Part shown: positions 42,720-53,345 of the stretch, piece after piece
Numbering within the stretch: position 1 is the stretch's first letter
Layout of the letters: each line of letters starts with the position of its first letter
Source: Belnapia rosea
GTDB taxonomy: Bacteria > Pseudomonadota > Alphaproteobacteria > Acetobacterales > Acetobacteraceae
Direction: 5' to 3'
DNA: 64,000 bases
Assembly: GCF_900101615.1 (NCBI RefSeq)
Contig: NZ_FMZX01000010.1
Location: 109,346-173,345, forward strand
Program-made: the position numbers and the translations under genes
Notes under the pieces: generated by a model
What the model was told of the DNA's origin: nothing
Database searches by the model: none
What the model saw: only the letters and a program-made list of their open reading frames with translations

Positions 42720-43226
42720 CTAGGGCCTGCCTGGGCCCATCGTGGAGCGGACAAGCGCCACGGCGAGGCCGGCCGCCAGGGCGTCCTCGGTGAGCGCGCG
42801 TGCCCAGTCGCGGCCGGACCGGGTTGTGGCGCCCCGCGCCGCGCGGCCGAGCAGCGTGCCCGCGACAGCCCCGCCGACGCCGGTCACGGCGCCCTCCATC
42901 CTCGATACGCCGTGCCCGGCCAGCGCCGCGCCACCGGCTGCGCCAAGGACGAGGCGTACCAGGAAGGATGGCGCGATGCGGCGGTCGGGCGCGAACCACA
43001 TCTTGTCGCCGGCCATCTCGGCGAGAGCGGCCATCGTCGCAAGGCCGCGCGCCTCAGGGCCGAGCGGAAGCCATCCGGTCCGGATGCGCCCGAGCGAGGC
43101 GGCCCAGCTCAGGGCGGCCACCCCCGACATGCTGCGAAGCCCGGACAGGACGCCGATGCCGAACGCCCCCCAAAGGCCGTTCATCATGCCACCCGACGCC
43201 ACAGGGCCAGTCCTCCGTTTGTCCAT
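42720..43226 (-). CDS. DUF4126-like membrane protein
   Basis: A 168-residue membrane protein. The diagnostic start GIGVLSGLRSMSGVAALSWA resembles DUF4126 (Gly-x-Arg-Ser near the first helix). Later hydrophobic stretches are VRLVLGAAGGAALAGHG and GAVTGVGGAVAGTLLGRAAR. AGGAGG lies 6 bases before the ATG at 43226, which supports the long start. The function of the family is unknown. It is 36 bp upstream of the HARP-like gene, perhaps one transcript. Confidence 0.7.
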   Translation of the reverse strand: MDKRRTGPVASGGMMNGLWGAFGIGVLSGLRSMSGVAALSWAASLGRIRTGWLPLGPEARGLATMAALAEMAGDKMWFAPDRRIAPSFLVRLVLGAAGGAALAGHGVSRMEGAVTGVGGAVAGTLLGRAARGATTRSGRDWARALTEDALAAGLAVALVRSTMGPGRP

Positions 43227-43811
43227 CCGTGCCTCCTCTCGATGCCAGGCTCAAGCCTTGAAAGCCGAGCTGGTTGCGGCACCGGCGCGGAGGGGGGATC
43301 GACAGGCTCGGAAACACCCGCGTCGAGGCCTTGCGCTCAGGTACCATCGCCATGCCCTGAGCTGCGGTGAGTCCCGCATCCGGGTCGAACCCGATAGCGG
43401 CGGCTCGGTGCCGGCCGGCTTTCAGCCAGGGCCGCGGTCGCTTCACCCGGGACATCCACCTGTGCCGTTGCAGTGCCGGATATGCGAGTGGAAGCAGGAT
43501 GTTGCTGCGCGTCGGGCGCTTGCAGGACTCCAGCCCCGTGATCCGCACCGGCCGCGTCGCCAAGGTCATTCCGCGAAGCCGGGCGAGGCTGGCGTGCCGA
43601 GGTGTCGGCGGGAACCTGCCCCTCCAGGCTGAAGCCATGGGCCGGCGCCTCCTGCTGGACCTGCCGCTCGCCCATCATGGCCGTGCCTTCCTCGCCGCGA
43701 GTACTGGATCAGCGGCGGCGCAGCGTCTCAGCCGGCTTTCTTCGACAGGACCGGGCGGAATCGGTCATCTACCGCTGGCTGCCGCGGGCGAATTCGCCCA
43801 TCCGGCACCAC
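43227..43811. other. 585-bp region without a recognisable gene
   Basis: Several open frames exist on both strands (for example 43367-43885 plus, 43337-43678 minus), but none has a convincing product, start signal or family resemblance. It holds the promoter and AGGAGG leader of the DUF4126-like gene at its left end. A decayed gene is possible; I see nothing definite. Confidence 0.5.
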
Positions 43812-45002
43812 TCACAGCGCCTCGCCAGCCACCCAACCGCTCGACCAGGCCCATTGGAAATTGTAGCCGCCGAGCCAGCCGGTGACGTCCACCGCCTCGC
43901 CGATGACGAAGAGGCCCGGGACCGATTTCGCCTCCATGCTGCGGGAGGAGAGCGCGGCGGTGTCGACGCCGCCCAGCGTCACCTCGGCCTTGGCATAGCC
44001 CTCGGTCCCGGCCGGCAGCAGCTCCCACCGCTTGAGCTGGAGGGCGAGCGCGTCGAGGGCGCGGTCGGGCAGCTCGGCCATGGGCTTGGTCGGCAGATGC
44101 GCCTCGGCCAGGGCGGCGGCGAGGCGCCCGGGCAGCAGCTCGGCGAGCACGGTCTTCGGTTCCGCCCGGGGGCGGGCGCGCTTCCGCTCGCGCAGCACCG
44201 CCGGCGCATCCATGCCCGGCAACAGGTCGAGGGTGATCGGCGCGCCCTCCTGCCAATAGGAGGAGATCTGCAGGATGGCCGGTCCGGAGAGGCCGCGATG
44301 GGTGAAGAGCAGCGCCTCCGGGAAGGCCCGCTTGCCGCAGCGGGCGATGGCCGGCAGGGCGACGCCGGAGAGCGGGCGCATGAGTTCCAGCGGCGCGCCC
44401 TGGAAGGTCAGCGGCACCAGGCCAGGGCGGGGGGAGACGAGCGGCAGGCCGAAGCGGCGGGCGATGTCGTGGGCGAGGCCGGTCGCGCCCATCTTGGGGA
44501 TGGAGAGGCCGCCCGTCGCCAGCACCAGGGCGGGCGCCGCCACATCGCCGCGCCCGGTCGAGACGCGGAAGCCATCCGGCCGCTCCACTGCCGTGATGTG
44601 CTCCCCGAGCCGAAGCTCGACGCCGGCCGCCGCGCATTCCGCCAGCAGCATCGCCACCACCGCACGGGCCGAACCGTCGCAGAAGAGCTGACCCAGCGTC
44701 TTCTCGTGGAAGGCGATGCCATGCTTCCGCACCAGGGCAATGAAGTCGCCCTGAGTGTAGCGGGAGAGGGCCGAGCGGGCGAAATGCGGGTTGGCGGAGA
44801 GAAAGCGGTCCGGCGCGCAATGCAGGTTGGTGAAGTTGCAGCGCCCGCCGCCGGAGATGAGGATCTTCCGCCCCGCCTCCGGCGCATGGTCGAGCACCAG
44901 CACCCGCCGGCCGCGCCGCCCGGCGCTGATCGCGGCCATCAGCCCGGCAGCGCCGGCGCCGAGGATGATGGCGTCGAAGTTGCTCAAATGAATGTTGCTC
45001 AA
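43812..45002 (-). CDS. BaiN/HI0933-like NAD(P)/FAD-dependent flavoprotein
   Basis: A 396-residue flavoprotein of the HI0933/BaiN family (pfam HI0933_like), with the FAD-binding motif DAIILGAGAAGLMAAISAGR, the family block GRKILISGGGRCNFTNLHC, ALVLATGGLSIPKMGATGLA, and a C-terminal ALSSRSMEAKSVPGLFVIGE with AVDVTGWLGGYNFQWAWSSG. Reactions are uncertain in most members. The start is unclear: three 15-bp tandem repeats at 44979-45023 encode HLSN-V/I units in frame and offer TTG codons at 45002 and 44987. The true start may be any of these. Confidence 0.88.
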   Translation of the reverse strand: MSNIHLSNFDAIILGAGAAGLMAAISAGRRGRRVLVLDHAPEAGRKILISGGGRCNFTNLHCAPDRFLSANPHFARSALSRYTQGDFIALVRKHGIAFHEKTLGQLFCDGSARAVVAMLLAECAAAGVELRLGEHITAVERPDGFRVSTGRGDVAAPALVLATGGLSIPKMGATGLAHDIARRFGLPLVSPRPGLVPLTFQGAPLELMRPLSGVALPAIARCGKRAFPEALLFTHRGLSGPAILQISSYWQEGAPITLDLLPGMDAPAVLRERKRARPRAEPKTVLAELLPGRLAAALAEAHLPTKPMAELPDRALDALALQLKRWELLPAGTEGYAKAEVTLGGVDTAALSSRSMEAKSVPGLFVIGEAVDVTGWLGGYNFQWAWSSGWVAGEAL

Positions 45003-45023
45003 ATGGACGTTGCTCAGGTGAGG
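44979..45023. repeat. Three 15-bp tandem repeats at a gene start
   Basis: GTTGCTCAAATGAAT, GTTGCTCAAATGGAC, GTTGCTCAGGTGAGG in direct succession. On the minus strand they encode the repeated HLSN(V/I) at the N-terminus of the BaiN-like protein. Repeat number could vary by slippage without shifting the frame. Confidence 0.8.
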
Positions 45024-45181
45024 GTGGAGGCTTCGTGGACTGCACCCCGCATAGCCCCGCCGGTCACCGCGCCGCCGGTGACAGGACGGCAGGGCTGGTG
45101 GCCAGGGTCGGCAGGCTGCGGCGGTACATCGGGCACTCCGACGGGATCAGGTGGCCAGCATAGCGGCAGGGCGCCAGCCGG

Positions 45182-46228
45182 TCAGCGGCCGGGCGGGCCA
45201 TCCGTGCCGGTCGCGGCGAGCGGCGGGGGAGGTGCCTGGTCCGGCGGCAGGGTGATGCCGGCCTCCGTCCGCTGCACGGGGAAGGAAAGGGTGAATTGGG
45301 TGCCGCCGACCTCGCCTCGTGCCGCCGCCACGCGGCCACCGAGTTGCCCGGCCAGCGCCTGGATCAGCCGCTGGCCGGAACCGCCCTTGGAATCCTCTGC
45401 GGCGAGGCCGATGCCGGTATCGGCGACGACGAGGGTGTAGAGCCCGTCATCGCGGCCGAAGGCGACGCGGATCACGCCGGCGCGGTTGCCGGGGAAGCCG
45501 TGCTTCAACGCATTGGTGACGAGCTCATTCACCACCAGGCCGAGATCGGCCGCCATGGCGATCGGCAGCAGGTGGGATTCGGTATTCACCGTGAGGGCGA
45601 CCGGCCGCCCCGGCTCGATGCCGATACGGAGATCCTCCACCAGCCCCTCAAGGAAGACGCGGCTGTCGACCACTGCCGTCTCCGCCCGGCGGGACAGGCG
45701 CTGGTGCAGCCGGCCGAGCACCTGAACCCGCCCGGCCGCGCGCTGCAACGCCTGGGCGGCCGAGGGCTCGCTCCGGGCCTGGGCCTGCAGCAGACCGATC
45801 AGCCGCTGCATGTCGTTGCGGATACGGTGGGACATCTCATCGAGCAGGAGGCCCTGTTGCTTGGCCGCCAGCTCCGCCTGCTGCCGCGCCATGCCTTGGC
45901 GGAGCAGCTGGCGGCGCTGCAGCGCGATCAGGGCAGCGGTGAGCTTGGCGACGGCGAACCAGAGGAAGCCATCGATCGCCGCTTCCAGGGTGAGGCCTGT
46001 GGGAGTCCTGATCGCCTGCCACAGGATCAGCGCGAAGCCGAGTGTCGCCGCGGCGAGGCCGGTGGAGAGGCCGAAGCCAGCCGCCCCCATCACGACCGAA
46101 ACCAGAAGGAGAAGCATGCGCGCGGCCATGCCGATCCCCGGGAGCAGAGCCGCGCCGAAGAACAGGATGAGCATGACCGATGCCACGCCCGGGCGCACCC
46201 AACTCGGCAGGCCGGGCGCACGGGGCAC
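45182..46228 (-). CDS. Membrane-bound sensor histidine kinase (HisKA_2 type)
   Basis: A 348-residue kinase. Hydrophobic segments at ~14-95 form four or so membrane helices with little periplasmic sequence. A coiled stretch leads to the DHp domain with the phosphorylated His in LLLDEMSHRIRNDMQRLIGL (HisKA_2/HWE-like). The ATPase domain has the N-box DLGLVVNELVTNALKHGFPG and the G-box LVVADTGIGLAAEDSKGGSG. A Pro-rich tail ends it. The listed start is GTG 46228; a CTG at 46240 is in frame and sits 7 nt after a perfect AAGGAGG. No response regulator is adjacent. Confidence 0.87.
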   Translation of the reverse strand: MPRAPGLPSWVRPGVASVMLILFFGAALLPGIGMAARMLLLLVSVVMGAAGFGLSTGLAAATLGFALILWQAIRTPTGLTLEAAIDGFLWFAVAKLTAALIALQRRQLLRQGMARQQAELAAKQQGLLLDEMSHRIRNDMQRLIGLLQAQARSEPSAAQALQRAAGRVQVLGRLHQRLSRRAETAVVDSRVFLEGLVEDLRIGIEPGRPVALTVNTESHLLPIAMAADLGLVVNELVTNALKHGFPGNRAGVIRVAFGRDDGLYTLVVADTGIGLAAEDSKGGSGQRLIQALAGQLGGRVAAARGEVGGTQFTLSFPVQRTEAGITLPPDQAPPPPLAATGTDGPPGR

Positions 46229-46359
46229 TGGGTCGTTCAGGGCGCTGCCTCCTTGTCAGGTAAAGTGGACAATAAACCGTGTTGGTAGCCGCATGGCTCT
46301 AGCGCAATGTATCGGCACAGGCATTTGTGATCCGGCTCGCCCATTCCCGACTTGACCAG

Positions 46360-47313
46360 TCAGGATTGGTCAGTCCTGCCGGCGAGGGCCTGGGCCATGC
46401 GGCGGAAGCCGGTCCATTGCTGGCGCAGCCAGCCGCCGGTGGCCATCGCCTCCTCCGTTCCAGGGGCGCCGGTGCGGGGATAGGCGCCCCGGTTCCAGTC
46501 GGCGGTGCCGAAGATCCAGTCCCAGACCGGCAGCAGCACGGCGTAATTCTTGCCTGTGACACCCGCCGAGAGCACGCCATGGTGCAGCCGGTGGAAGCGA
46601 GGCGAGACCAGCAGCCGCTCCCCGACCCGGCCGTAGTCGAGCCGGACATTGGCATGGCTCAGGCTCTCGGCCAGCCGCAGCACCAGGAGGATGATGGGGA
46701 ACTGGCCGGGCGGCACGCCGATCACCAGGGCGATGCCGCCGAACCAGAGGGCGGCCAGCACATCGTCCAGCACATGGTTTCGGTCATCGGTCCAGAAGGT
46801 CATCTGCCGCTGGGCGTGGTGGATGGCATGCAGCGCCCACCACCAGCGGAAGCCGTGTTGTGCCCGGTGGCGCCAGTACTCGCCGAAATCCAGCACCACG
46901 ACATAGACGAGGAAGGCGAGCAGCGGCGAGGCGCGGAGTGGTGGGAACAACTCCTCCAGCGTCGGTGGCAGCAGGCCCGTCTCGGTCAGCCAGCCCTCCC
47001 AGCGGGATTGCAGCGAGGCCAGCAGGACGAAGGCGATCAGCGGCAGCAGGCCAAGGCGCGTGAGGAAGGTATAGACCATGTCCGTCCGCACGGCCCGGCG
47101 GTCCGCCACCGCCTCCACTGGCCGCCAGGCCTCGAGCGGGCGGCAGACCAGATAGACCACGGCGATGGTCAGCAGGCCGTAGAGGCCGAAATCCAGCCAG
47201 TCATAGGCGTCCTCGGCCCAGTCCATGAGTCCGAGGGCGTAGAAGGCGGGCTGCACCAGGGTCTCGAAAAGCCAGCCTGTGGCGGTGGCCCAGGCAGTGG
47301 TGAAGGCATCCAT
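46360..47313 (-). CDS. Sterol desaturase/fatty acid hydroxylase family protein
   Basis: A 317-residue membrane di-iron enzyme. The histidine clusters are EYWRHRAQHGFRWWWALHAI, HHAQRQMTF and FHRLHHGVLSAGVTGKNYA. Hydrophobic helices lie around residues 50-65, 90-110 and 135-155. It probably hydroxylates or desaturates a lipid; hopanoid or ornithine-lipid modification would suit the taxon, but the substrate is not visible. It follows the deacetylase gene by 3 bp as third gene of an operon. Confidence 0.88.
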   Translation of the reverse strand: MDAFTTAWATATGWLFETLVQPAFYALGLMDWAEDAYDWLDFGLYGLLTIAVVYLVCRPLEAWRPVEAVADRRAVRTDMVYTFLTRLGLLPLIAFVLLASLQSRWEGWLTETGLLPPTLEELFPPLRASPLLAFLVYVVVLDFGEYWRHRAQHGFRWWWALHAIHHAQRQMTFWTDDRNHVLDDVLAALWFGGIALVIGVPPGQFPIILLVLRLAESLSHANVRLDYGRVGERLLVSPRFHRLHHGVLSAGVTGKNYAVLLPVWDWIFGTADWNRGAYPRTGAPGTEEAMATGGWLRQQWTGFRRMAQALAGRTDQS

Positions 47314-47316
47314 GGA

Positions 47317-48063
47317 TCAGGCTCGGCCTTGCGGCGGCAGGGTGGCGAAGCAGAAGCCCCGGGCCTGGAGGCCGGTGATGACCTCCTCCAGCACATGGGC
47401 GAAGGGATCGCGCCGGCTGCGGATGCCCCAGTGCATCACCACCACCTCGCCATCCCGCGTATTGGCGATGGCGCGGCGGGCGAGCGTGGCATTGGGATGG
47501 GCGGCGCTGTCCAGCTCATCGCCCCAGAAGCCATGGGCGGTCCAGCCCTGGTGGCGGAGGCCGCAGGCGGCGGCGAGCGCGATGGCGTTCGGCGTGGTGA
47601 TGCCGCCCGGCGCGCGCCAGAGCGGCAGCACCTGCGCATCGGGGACCATCTGGCGGAGGCGGGCGATCGGGCGTTCCAACTCGGCACAGAGGGCGCGGCC
47701 GTCGAGCACCTCGCCGCCCTGGCCGCCGCGGTTGACGTAGCGCACCTGACCCGGTGCCGGGTCGCCGCGGAAATACCAGTGGCGCCAGGTATGGCTGGCG
47801 AAGGTATGGCCCTCGGCGGCGCGGGCGCGCCAGAAGGGTGCCCAGCTGTCATCCAGCGTGCGGTCGCCGCGCCAGGTCGGCTCGTCGGCGATGAACAGCG
47901 TGGCGCGCACCCCGCGCCGGCGGAGGATGGCGGCGATCTCCTCCGCCTCGCGGCTCCAGCCGGTGTCGATGGTGAGGTAGACGGTGCCGCGACAGGCGGG
48001 TTGTTGGGCACGGGCGGCGGCAGGCAACCCGGCGAGCCCGCCGAGCAGCAGGCGACGCCTCAT
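47317..48063 (-). CDS. Polysaccharide deacetylase-like exported protein with altered Asp-Asp motif
   Basis: A 248-residue exported protein; leader MRRRLLLGGLAGLPAAARA, cleavage before QQPAC. NodB-fold motifs: motif 1 YLTIDTGWSREAEE keeps the first Asp but has Thr in place of the metal-binding second Asp (usual T-F-D-D-G); motif 2 ASHTWRHWYF keeps the two His; motif 3 LPLWRAPGGITTPNA keeps Arg-x-Pro. Deacetylase activity is therefore uncertain. ATGA overlaps with the upstream beta-propeller gene. Confidence 0.8.
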   Translation of the reverse strand: MRRRLLLGGLAGLPAAARAQQPACRGTVYLTIDTGWSREAEEIAAILRRRGVRATLFIADEPTWRGDRTLDDSWAPFWRARAAEGHTFASHTWRHWYFRGDPAPGQVRYVNRGGQGGEVLDGRALCAELERPIARLRQMVPDAQVLPLWRAPGGITTPNAIALAAACGLRHQGWTAHGFWGDELDSAAHPNATLARRAIANTRDGEVVVMHWGIRSRRDPFAHVLEEVITGLQARGFCFATLPPQGRA

Positions 48064-49229
48064 CGGCGCAGCCATTGGCGCCACCAGGGCGAGGCCTCGG
48101 CCGGCGGCTCAGCCGGGCGGGTGGCGGCAGCCGGAGCCAGGGTGGGGGCCAGCGCCGGGGACGAGGCTGCCGTGGCGCGGGCCGGCTGGATCGGGCGCTC
48201 GGCCTGGAGGTCCTCCGGCTCGCTCGCTGCGGTGGCTGGCCGGGGGGGCTGCGGCCCGGCCGCGCTGGGCAGGGGCGCCATCGGCTCACGCCGCGGCTGG
48301 ACGAAGATGCCATGCGGCGAGCGGCCGACCGGGATGGTCTCCGCCGCCCCCGTCGCCGTATCGACCATGGCGATCCGGGCGACCCAGCGCAGCGTGACCC
48401 AGAGCTTGCCATCCGGGTCGAAGGCGATGCAGTCCGGCCCGCCGGGAATGTCCCAGCGCGCCTTCGGCTCCAGCGTCGCCGGGTCGAGCACGGTGATGCG
48501 GCTGTCCACCCGGCTGGTGACGTAGAGCGCGCGGCCATCCGGCGCCGGGAAGATGGTATGGGCGCCGCGGCCGATGAAGACGGTGCGCTCCACCCTGGCC
48601 TCGGCCGGGTTCACCACCGCGATGTGGTCGGACCCCATGATGCCGACCAGCAGGCGGCCGTTGTGCCAGATGACGCCGGCCGGCTGCGAGCCGACCTCGG
48701 CGAACCAGACCGGCTTGCGCTCGGCGAGGTCGATCGCCATCAGCTTCCGGGCGCCCTGGAGGGTGACATAGGCGAAGCGGCTGTCGGGCGAGAAGGCCAG
48801 GTGGCTCGGCTTGTCCGGCACCTTGAGCCGGGCGAGCAGGGTGCGCGTCGCCGCCTCGTAGATGTCGACCTGGTCGCGCCGCAGGCTGGTGACCACGAGG
48901 TACTGCCCGTCCGGGCTGTATTCCATGTGGTAGGGATTGCTGAAGCGCTCGCGCCGGGTGACTTCGGCCGTGGCCGGATCGATGAAGATCAGCTCGTTGC
49001 CGCCCGAATCGCCGACCATGAGCTCCTTGCGGTCGGGGGTGAGGAGCAGGTGGTGAACCTCGCGCAGGACCGGGATGCGCCGCACCTCCTCCCGCGAGAT
49101 GCTGTCCACCAGGCTGATGGAGGCATCCGCGGAATTCAGCACATAGATCAGGTTCGCCCGGGCGGGCCCTGCCGAGGTGATGCATGGCAGGGCGAGGGCA
49201 AGGAACAGGACAGCGGGCAAGTGCCGCAT
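48060..49229 (-). CDS. Secreted YVTN/YncE-type beta-propeller protein
   Basis: A 389-residue periplasmic protein; signal peptide MRHLPAVLFLALALPCITSA, cleavage near GPARA. It opens NLIYVLNSADASISLVDSIS and carries about seven ~42-residue blades (for example AYVTLQGARKLMAIDLAERK, GRALYVTSRVDSRITVLDPA) typical of YncE-like propellers. The last ~80 residues are a Pro/Ala-rich tail. It is the first gene of the operon with the deacetylase-like and hydroxylase genes. Such proteins often bind other proteins or DNA; the role here is unknown. Confidence 0.85.
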   Translation of the reverse strand: MRHLPAVLFLALALPCITSAGPARANLIYVLNSADASISLVDSISREEVRRIPVLREVHHLLLTPDRKELMVGDSGGNELIFIDPATAEVTRRERFSNPYHMEYSPDGQYLVVTSLRRDQVDIYEAATRTLLARLKVPDKPSHLAFSPDSRFAYVTLQGARKLMAIDLAERKPVWFAEVGSQPAGVIWHNGRLLVGIMGSDHIAVVNPAEARVERTVFIGRGAHTIFPAPDGRALYVTSRVDSRITVLDPATLEPKARWDIPGGPDCIAFDPDGKLWVTLRWVARIAMVDTATGAAETIPVGRSPHGIFVQPRREPMAPLPSAAGPQPPRPATAASEPEDLQAERPIQPARATAASSPALAPTLAPAAATRPAEPPAEASPWWRQWLRR

Positions 49230-49300
49230 TCGGGGACGCCTTACAGGACTGGACGCCCAGGAATTCAGCGCGGCGCGCTAAATGGCAAGTTGATAGTGGT

Positions 49301-49738
49301 TCAGCCCTCTTTCGTAACAGGCTCGAACCGCATCGCCGCGCCATTCATGCAGTAGCGGAGGCCGGTCGGGGGCGGGCCGTCCGGGAAGACATGGCCGAGA
49401 TGGCCGCCGCAACGGGCGCAATGCACCTCGGTCCGGGTCATGAAGAAGCTGCGGTCGGTGGTGGTGCCGACACCGCCCTCGATCGGGGCGAAGAAGCTTG
49501 GCCAGCCGGTGCCGCTCTCGAATTTGGTGCCCGATTCGAAGAGGGGCGTGCCGCAGCCGGCGCAGGCGAAGGTGCCCTGGCGCTTCTCGGCATTCAGCGG
49601 GCTGGTGCCCGGGCGCTCCGTGCCATGCTCGCGCAGCACGCGATAGGCCTCGGGGGCGAGGCTGGCGCGCCATTCGGCGGCGGTCTTCTGCACGGGGTAG
49701 TCGGCCTCGGGGGCGGTTTCCTTGCGGAACAGGGACAT
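49301..49738 (-). CDS. msrB: Peptide-methionine (R)-S-oxide reductase
   Basis: A 145-residue enzyme that repairs R-sulfoxides of methionine in proteins. Zinc Cys pairs are in [19 protein letters not shown] and [14 protein letters not shown]; the catalytic Cys is in [15 protein letters not shown]. The conserved [15 protein letters not shown] is present. There is no signal peptide, so it is cytoplasmic. msrA lies 11 bp upstream on the same strand. Start at 49738 fits the family. Confidence 0.95.
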   Translation of the reverse strand: MSLFRKETAPEADYPVQKTAAEWRASLAPEAYRVLREHGTERPGTSPLNAEKRQGTFACAGCGTPLFESGTKFESGTGWPSFFAPIEGGVGTTTDRSFFMTRTEVHCARCGGHLGHVFPDGPPPTGLRYCMNGAAMRFEPVTKEG

Positions 49739-49749
49739 GGTCGGGCTCC

Positions 49750-50304
<555 letters not shown>

Positions 50305-50460
50305 CCTGTTTCTCCTCGTTCTTGGCACCAGAGATAGGGTGCCGCAGGCGAAGATGCAGCGGGGCCTCGCCATCCGGGCATCCCGCCCTCGCCCTGGGTT
50401 GGTCGCAATTCGCCAATATTCGCGTGGCAGGATAGGGACCGTCGTGACCTGGAGCACCTG

Positions 50461-51294
50461 ATGACCACCCCCGCCGATGCCTGTGACTGGAGCATCGTCC
50501 TGTTCAGCCGGGGCGAGGCCCTGCGCCTGGCCCGCTGCCTCGCCGCCATCCAGCAGGCCACCGAAGCGCAGGACGTGCGGGTGACGGTGCTGCTGCGTGG
50601 CGGGGATGCGGCGGAGGCGGCGCGGGCGGTGCGGGCCGGCGGCGCCCTGCCCGGCCTCCGCCTCTATGCGCTGGCGCAGGGCGACCGGGCGAATGCCTGG
50701 AACCAGTATGTCCATGCCCTCAGCCCAAGGGCGGCGATGCATGCCTTCATCGAGGACCATGCGCTGATCGGGCGGGAGGCGCTGCGGTCGCTGGCGGCCG
50801 CCCTGGCCGCCGACCCGGTGGCGGAGGCGGCGACCGCCCTGCCCTCGCAGGGCCGGCAGGCCGCCGCGCTCCGCGCCCGGCTGCGGCGCGGCGGGCGGTT
50901 GCACGGCACGCTGCACGCCCTCCGCGGACGCTTCGTCGAGGCGTCGGCGGCCGGGGGCTTCCGCCTGCCGGTCGGGCTGGAGCGGATCCATCCCCTGCTC
51001 GTCCGCCGCCTGGGTGACCGCATCACCGTCGCCGAGGAGGCGAGCTGGCGGGCGATGCCGCACGGGTTGCAGGAGGCCTGGCACCGCCGGCTGCGCGCCG
51101 CCCGGGCCCGGATGGAGGAGGCGGCGCTGGCCGGGCGGGACAGCCTGCCGGAATTCGCCCTGCCCATGCTGCGGGACTGGCAGGCGCGGCAAGCGGCGAC
51201 CGGCGGCTTCTTCGATTGGCTGGCGCGACGGCGGCTGGCCCTCGAGGCCATCCCCACGCCCGAGGCCCTGCGGCCGCGGCCGGTGCCGGTATGA
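50461..51294 (+). CDS. Glycosyltransferase family 2-like protein
   Basis: A 277-residue soluble protein. The N-terminus WSIVLFSRGEALRLARCLAA resembles the first strand of GT2 enzymes, and AMHAFIEDHALIGREALRSL holds a possible D/E-x-D-type motif (FIEDH). The C-terminal half is helical and rich in Arg/Ala. The usual nucleotide-binding Asp after the first strands is not clear, so activity is uncertain. It stands alone, divergent from msrA. Confidence 0.55.
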   Translation: MTTPADACDWSIVLFSRGEALRLARCLAAIQQATEAQDVRVTVLLRGGDAAEAARAVRAGGALPGLRLYALAQGDRANAWNQYVHALSPRAAMHAFIEDHALIGREALRSLAAALAADPVAEAATALPSQGRQAAALRARLRRGGRLHGTLHALRGRFVEASAAGGFRLPVGLERIHPLLVRRLGDRITVAEEASWRAMPHGLQEAWHRRLRAARARMEEAALAGRDSLPEFALPMLRDWQARQAATGGFFDWLARRRLALEAIPTPEALRPRPVPV

Positions 51295-51367
51295 GGGGCC
51301 CGGCGTGACGCCGGCCTGATCCTCGCGCGGATTGCCAGCGCGGCACCGGGCAGGCACACGGAGCGCC

Positions 51368-52516
51368 ATGGACCCTGCCCCCCGCCGCGCGGACAACCCG
51401 GACACCTTCGAGATCTTCCTGGCGACGGCCCCGGGCCTGGAGGCCGCGCTCTGCGCCGAGGTGCGTGGCAAGGGCTTCCGGCAGCCGCGGCCGGTGCCGG
51501 GCGGGGTCGTCATCCGGGGCGGCTGGCCCGAGGTCTGGCGGGCAAATCTGTGGATCCGCGGCGCAGGGCGCGTCCTGGCCCGCATCGACGCCTTCCACGC
51601 CGTCCATCTGGCGCAGCTCGACATCCGGGCGCGGCGCGTGGCCTGGGACCGCGTGCTGCGCCCGGACGTGCCTTTCCGGGTCGAGGCCGCCTGCACCGGC
51701 TCGCGCATCTACCACAGCGGCGCCGCGGCCGAGCGGATCGCGACCGCCATCCGCGAGACGCTCGGCGCGCCGCACTCGGCGGAGGCCGGCATCCTCGTGC
51801 GGGCCCGGATCGAGGACGACCTCTGCACCCTCAGCGTCGACACCTCCGGCGAGCCGCTGCACAAGCGCGGCTACAAGCAGGCCGTCAACCCGGCGCCGAT
51901 GCGGGAGACCATGGCCTCCCTCTTCCTGCTGCAATGTGGCTATGACGGTGGCGAGCCGGTGCTCGACCCGATGTGCGGCGCGGGCACCTTCGTGATCGAG
52001 GCGGCGGAGATCGCGGCCCGGCTCAACCCGGGCCGGGCACGCCACTTCGCCTTCGAGCAGCTCGCCACCTTCGATGCGGAGGCTTGGCAGCGCATGCGCG
52101 AGGTGAAGAGCCAGCGCGTCCCGGCCGCCCGCTGCTTCGGCAGCGACCGCGATGCCGGGGCGATCGAGATGAGCCGCGCCAATGCCGAGCGCGCCGGCCT
52201 CGCCGAGGCCACCGAGTTCCGCCGCTGCACCATCAGCGAGATCGAGCCGCCCCAGGGGCCACCAGATGGGCCGCCAGGGCTCGTCATCGTCAACCCGCCC
52301 TACGGCACCCGCATCGGCGACAGGGCGGCGCTGTCGCCGCTGTACCGGGCCCTCGGGCAGCGGCTGCTGGGCCGTTTCGGCGGCTGGCGCGTCGGCCTCG
52401 TCGCCAGCGAGTCCCGGCTGGCCCATGCGACCGGGCTGCCCTTCCTGCCGCCCGGCCCACCGGTGCCGCATGGCGGATTGCGCGTCTCGCTGTACCGGAC
52501 CGCGCCCCTGCCCTAA
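51368..52516 (+). CDS. RlmL/RlmK-type THUMP-containing RNA methyltransferase
   Basis: A 382-residue enzyme for N2-methylation of guanine in rRNA or tRNA. The N-terminal THUMP/ferredoxin-like region (~10-165) includes FLATAPGLEAALCAEVRGKG and LSVDTSGEPLHKRGYKQAVN. The Rossmann methyltransferase has motif I LDPMCGAGTFVIEAAEIAAR and the amino-methyltransferase motif IVNPPYGTRIGD. It corresponds to the N-terminal half of E. coli RlmKL. The ATG at 51368 was chosen for fit and spacing. Confidence 0.9.
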   Translation: MDPAPRRADNPDTFEIFLATAPGLEAALCAEVRGKGFRQPRPVPGGVVIRGGWPEVWRANLWIRGAGRVLARIDAFHAVHLAQLDIRARRVAWDRVLRPDVPFRVEAACTGSRIYHSGAAAERIATAIRETLGAPHSAEAGILVRARIEDDLCTLSVDTSGEPLHKRGYKQAVNPAPMRETMASLFLLQCGYDGGEPVLDPMCGAGTFVIEAAEIAARLNPGRARHFAFEQLATFDAEAWQRMREVKSQRVPAARCFGSDRDAGAIEMSRANAERAGLAEATEFRRCTISEIEPPQGPPDGPPGLVIVNPPYGTRIGDRAALSPLYRALGQRLLGRFGGWRVGLVASESRLAHATGLPFLPPGPPVPHGGLRVSLYRTAPLP

Positions 52517-52539
52517 CCCCCTGGCCTGACCCCGGGCCG

Positions 52540-53340
<801 letters not shown>

Positions 53341-53345
53341 CGCCT

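Noticed and set aside
43337..43885. Candidate genes in the 585-bp gap
   Set aside because: Neither strand gives a family match or a start signal, so no gene is claimed.
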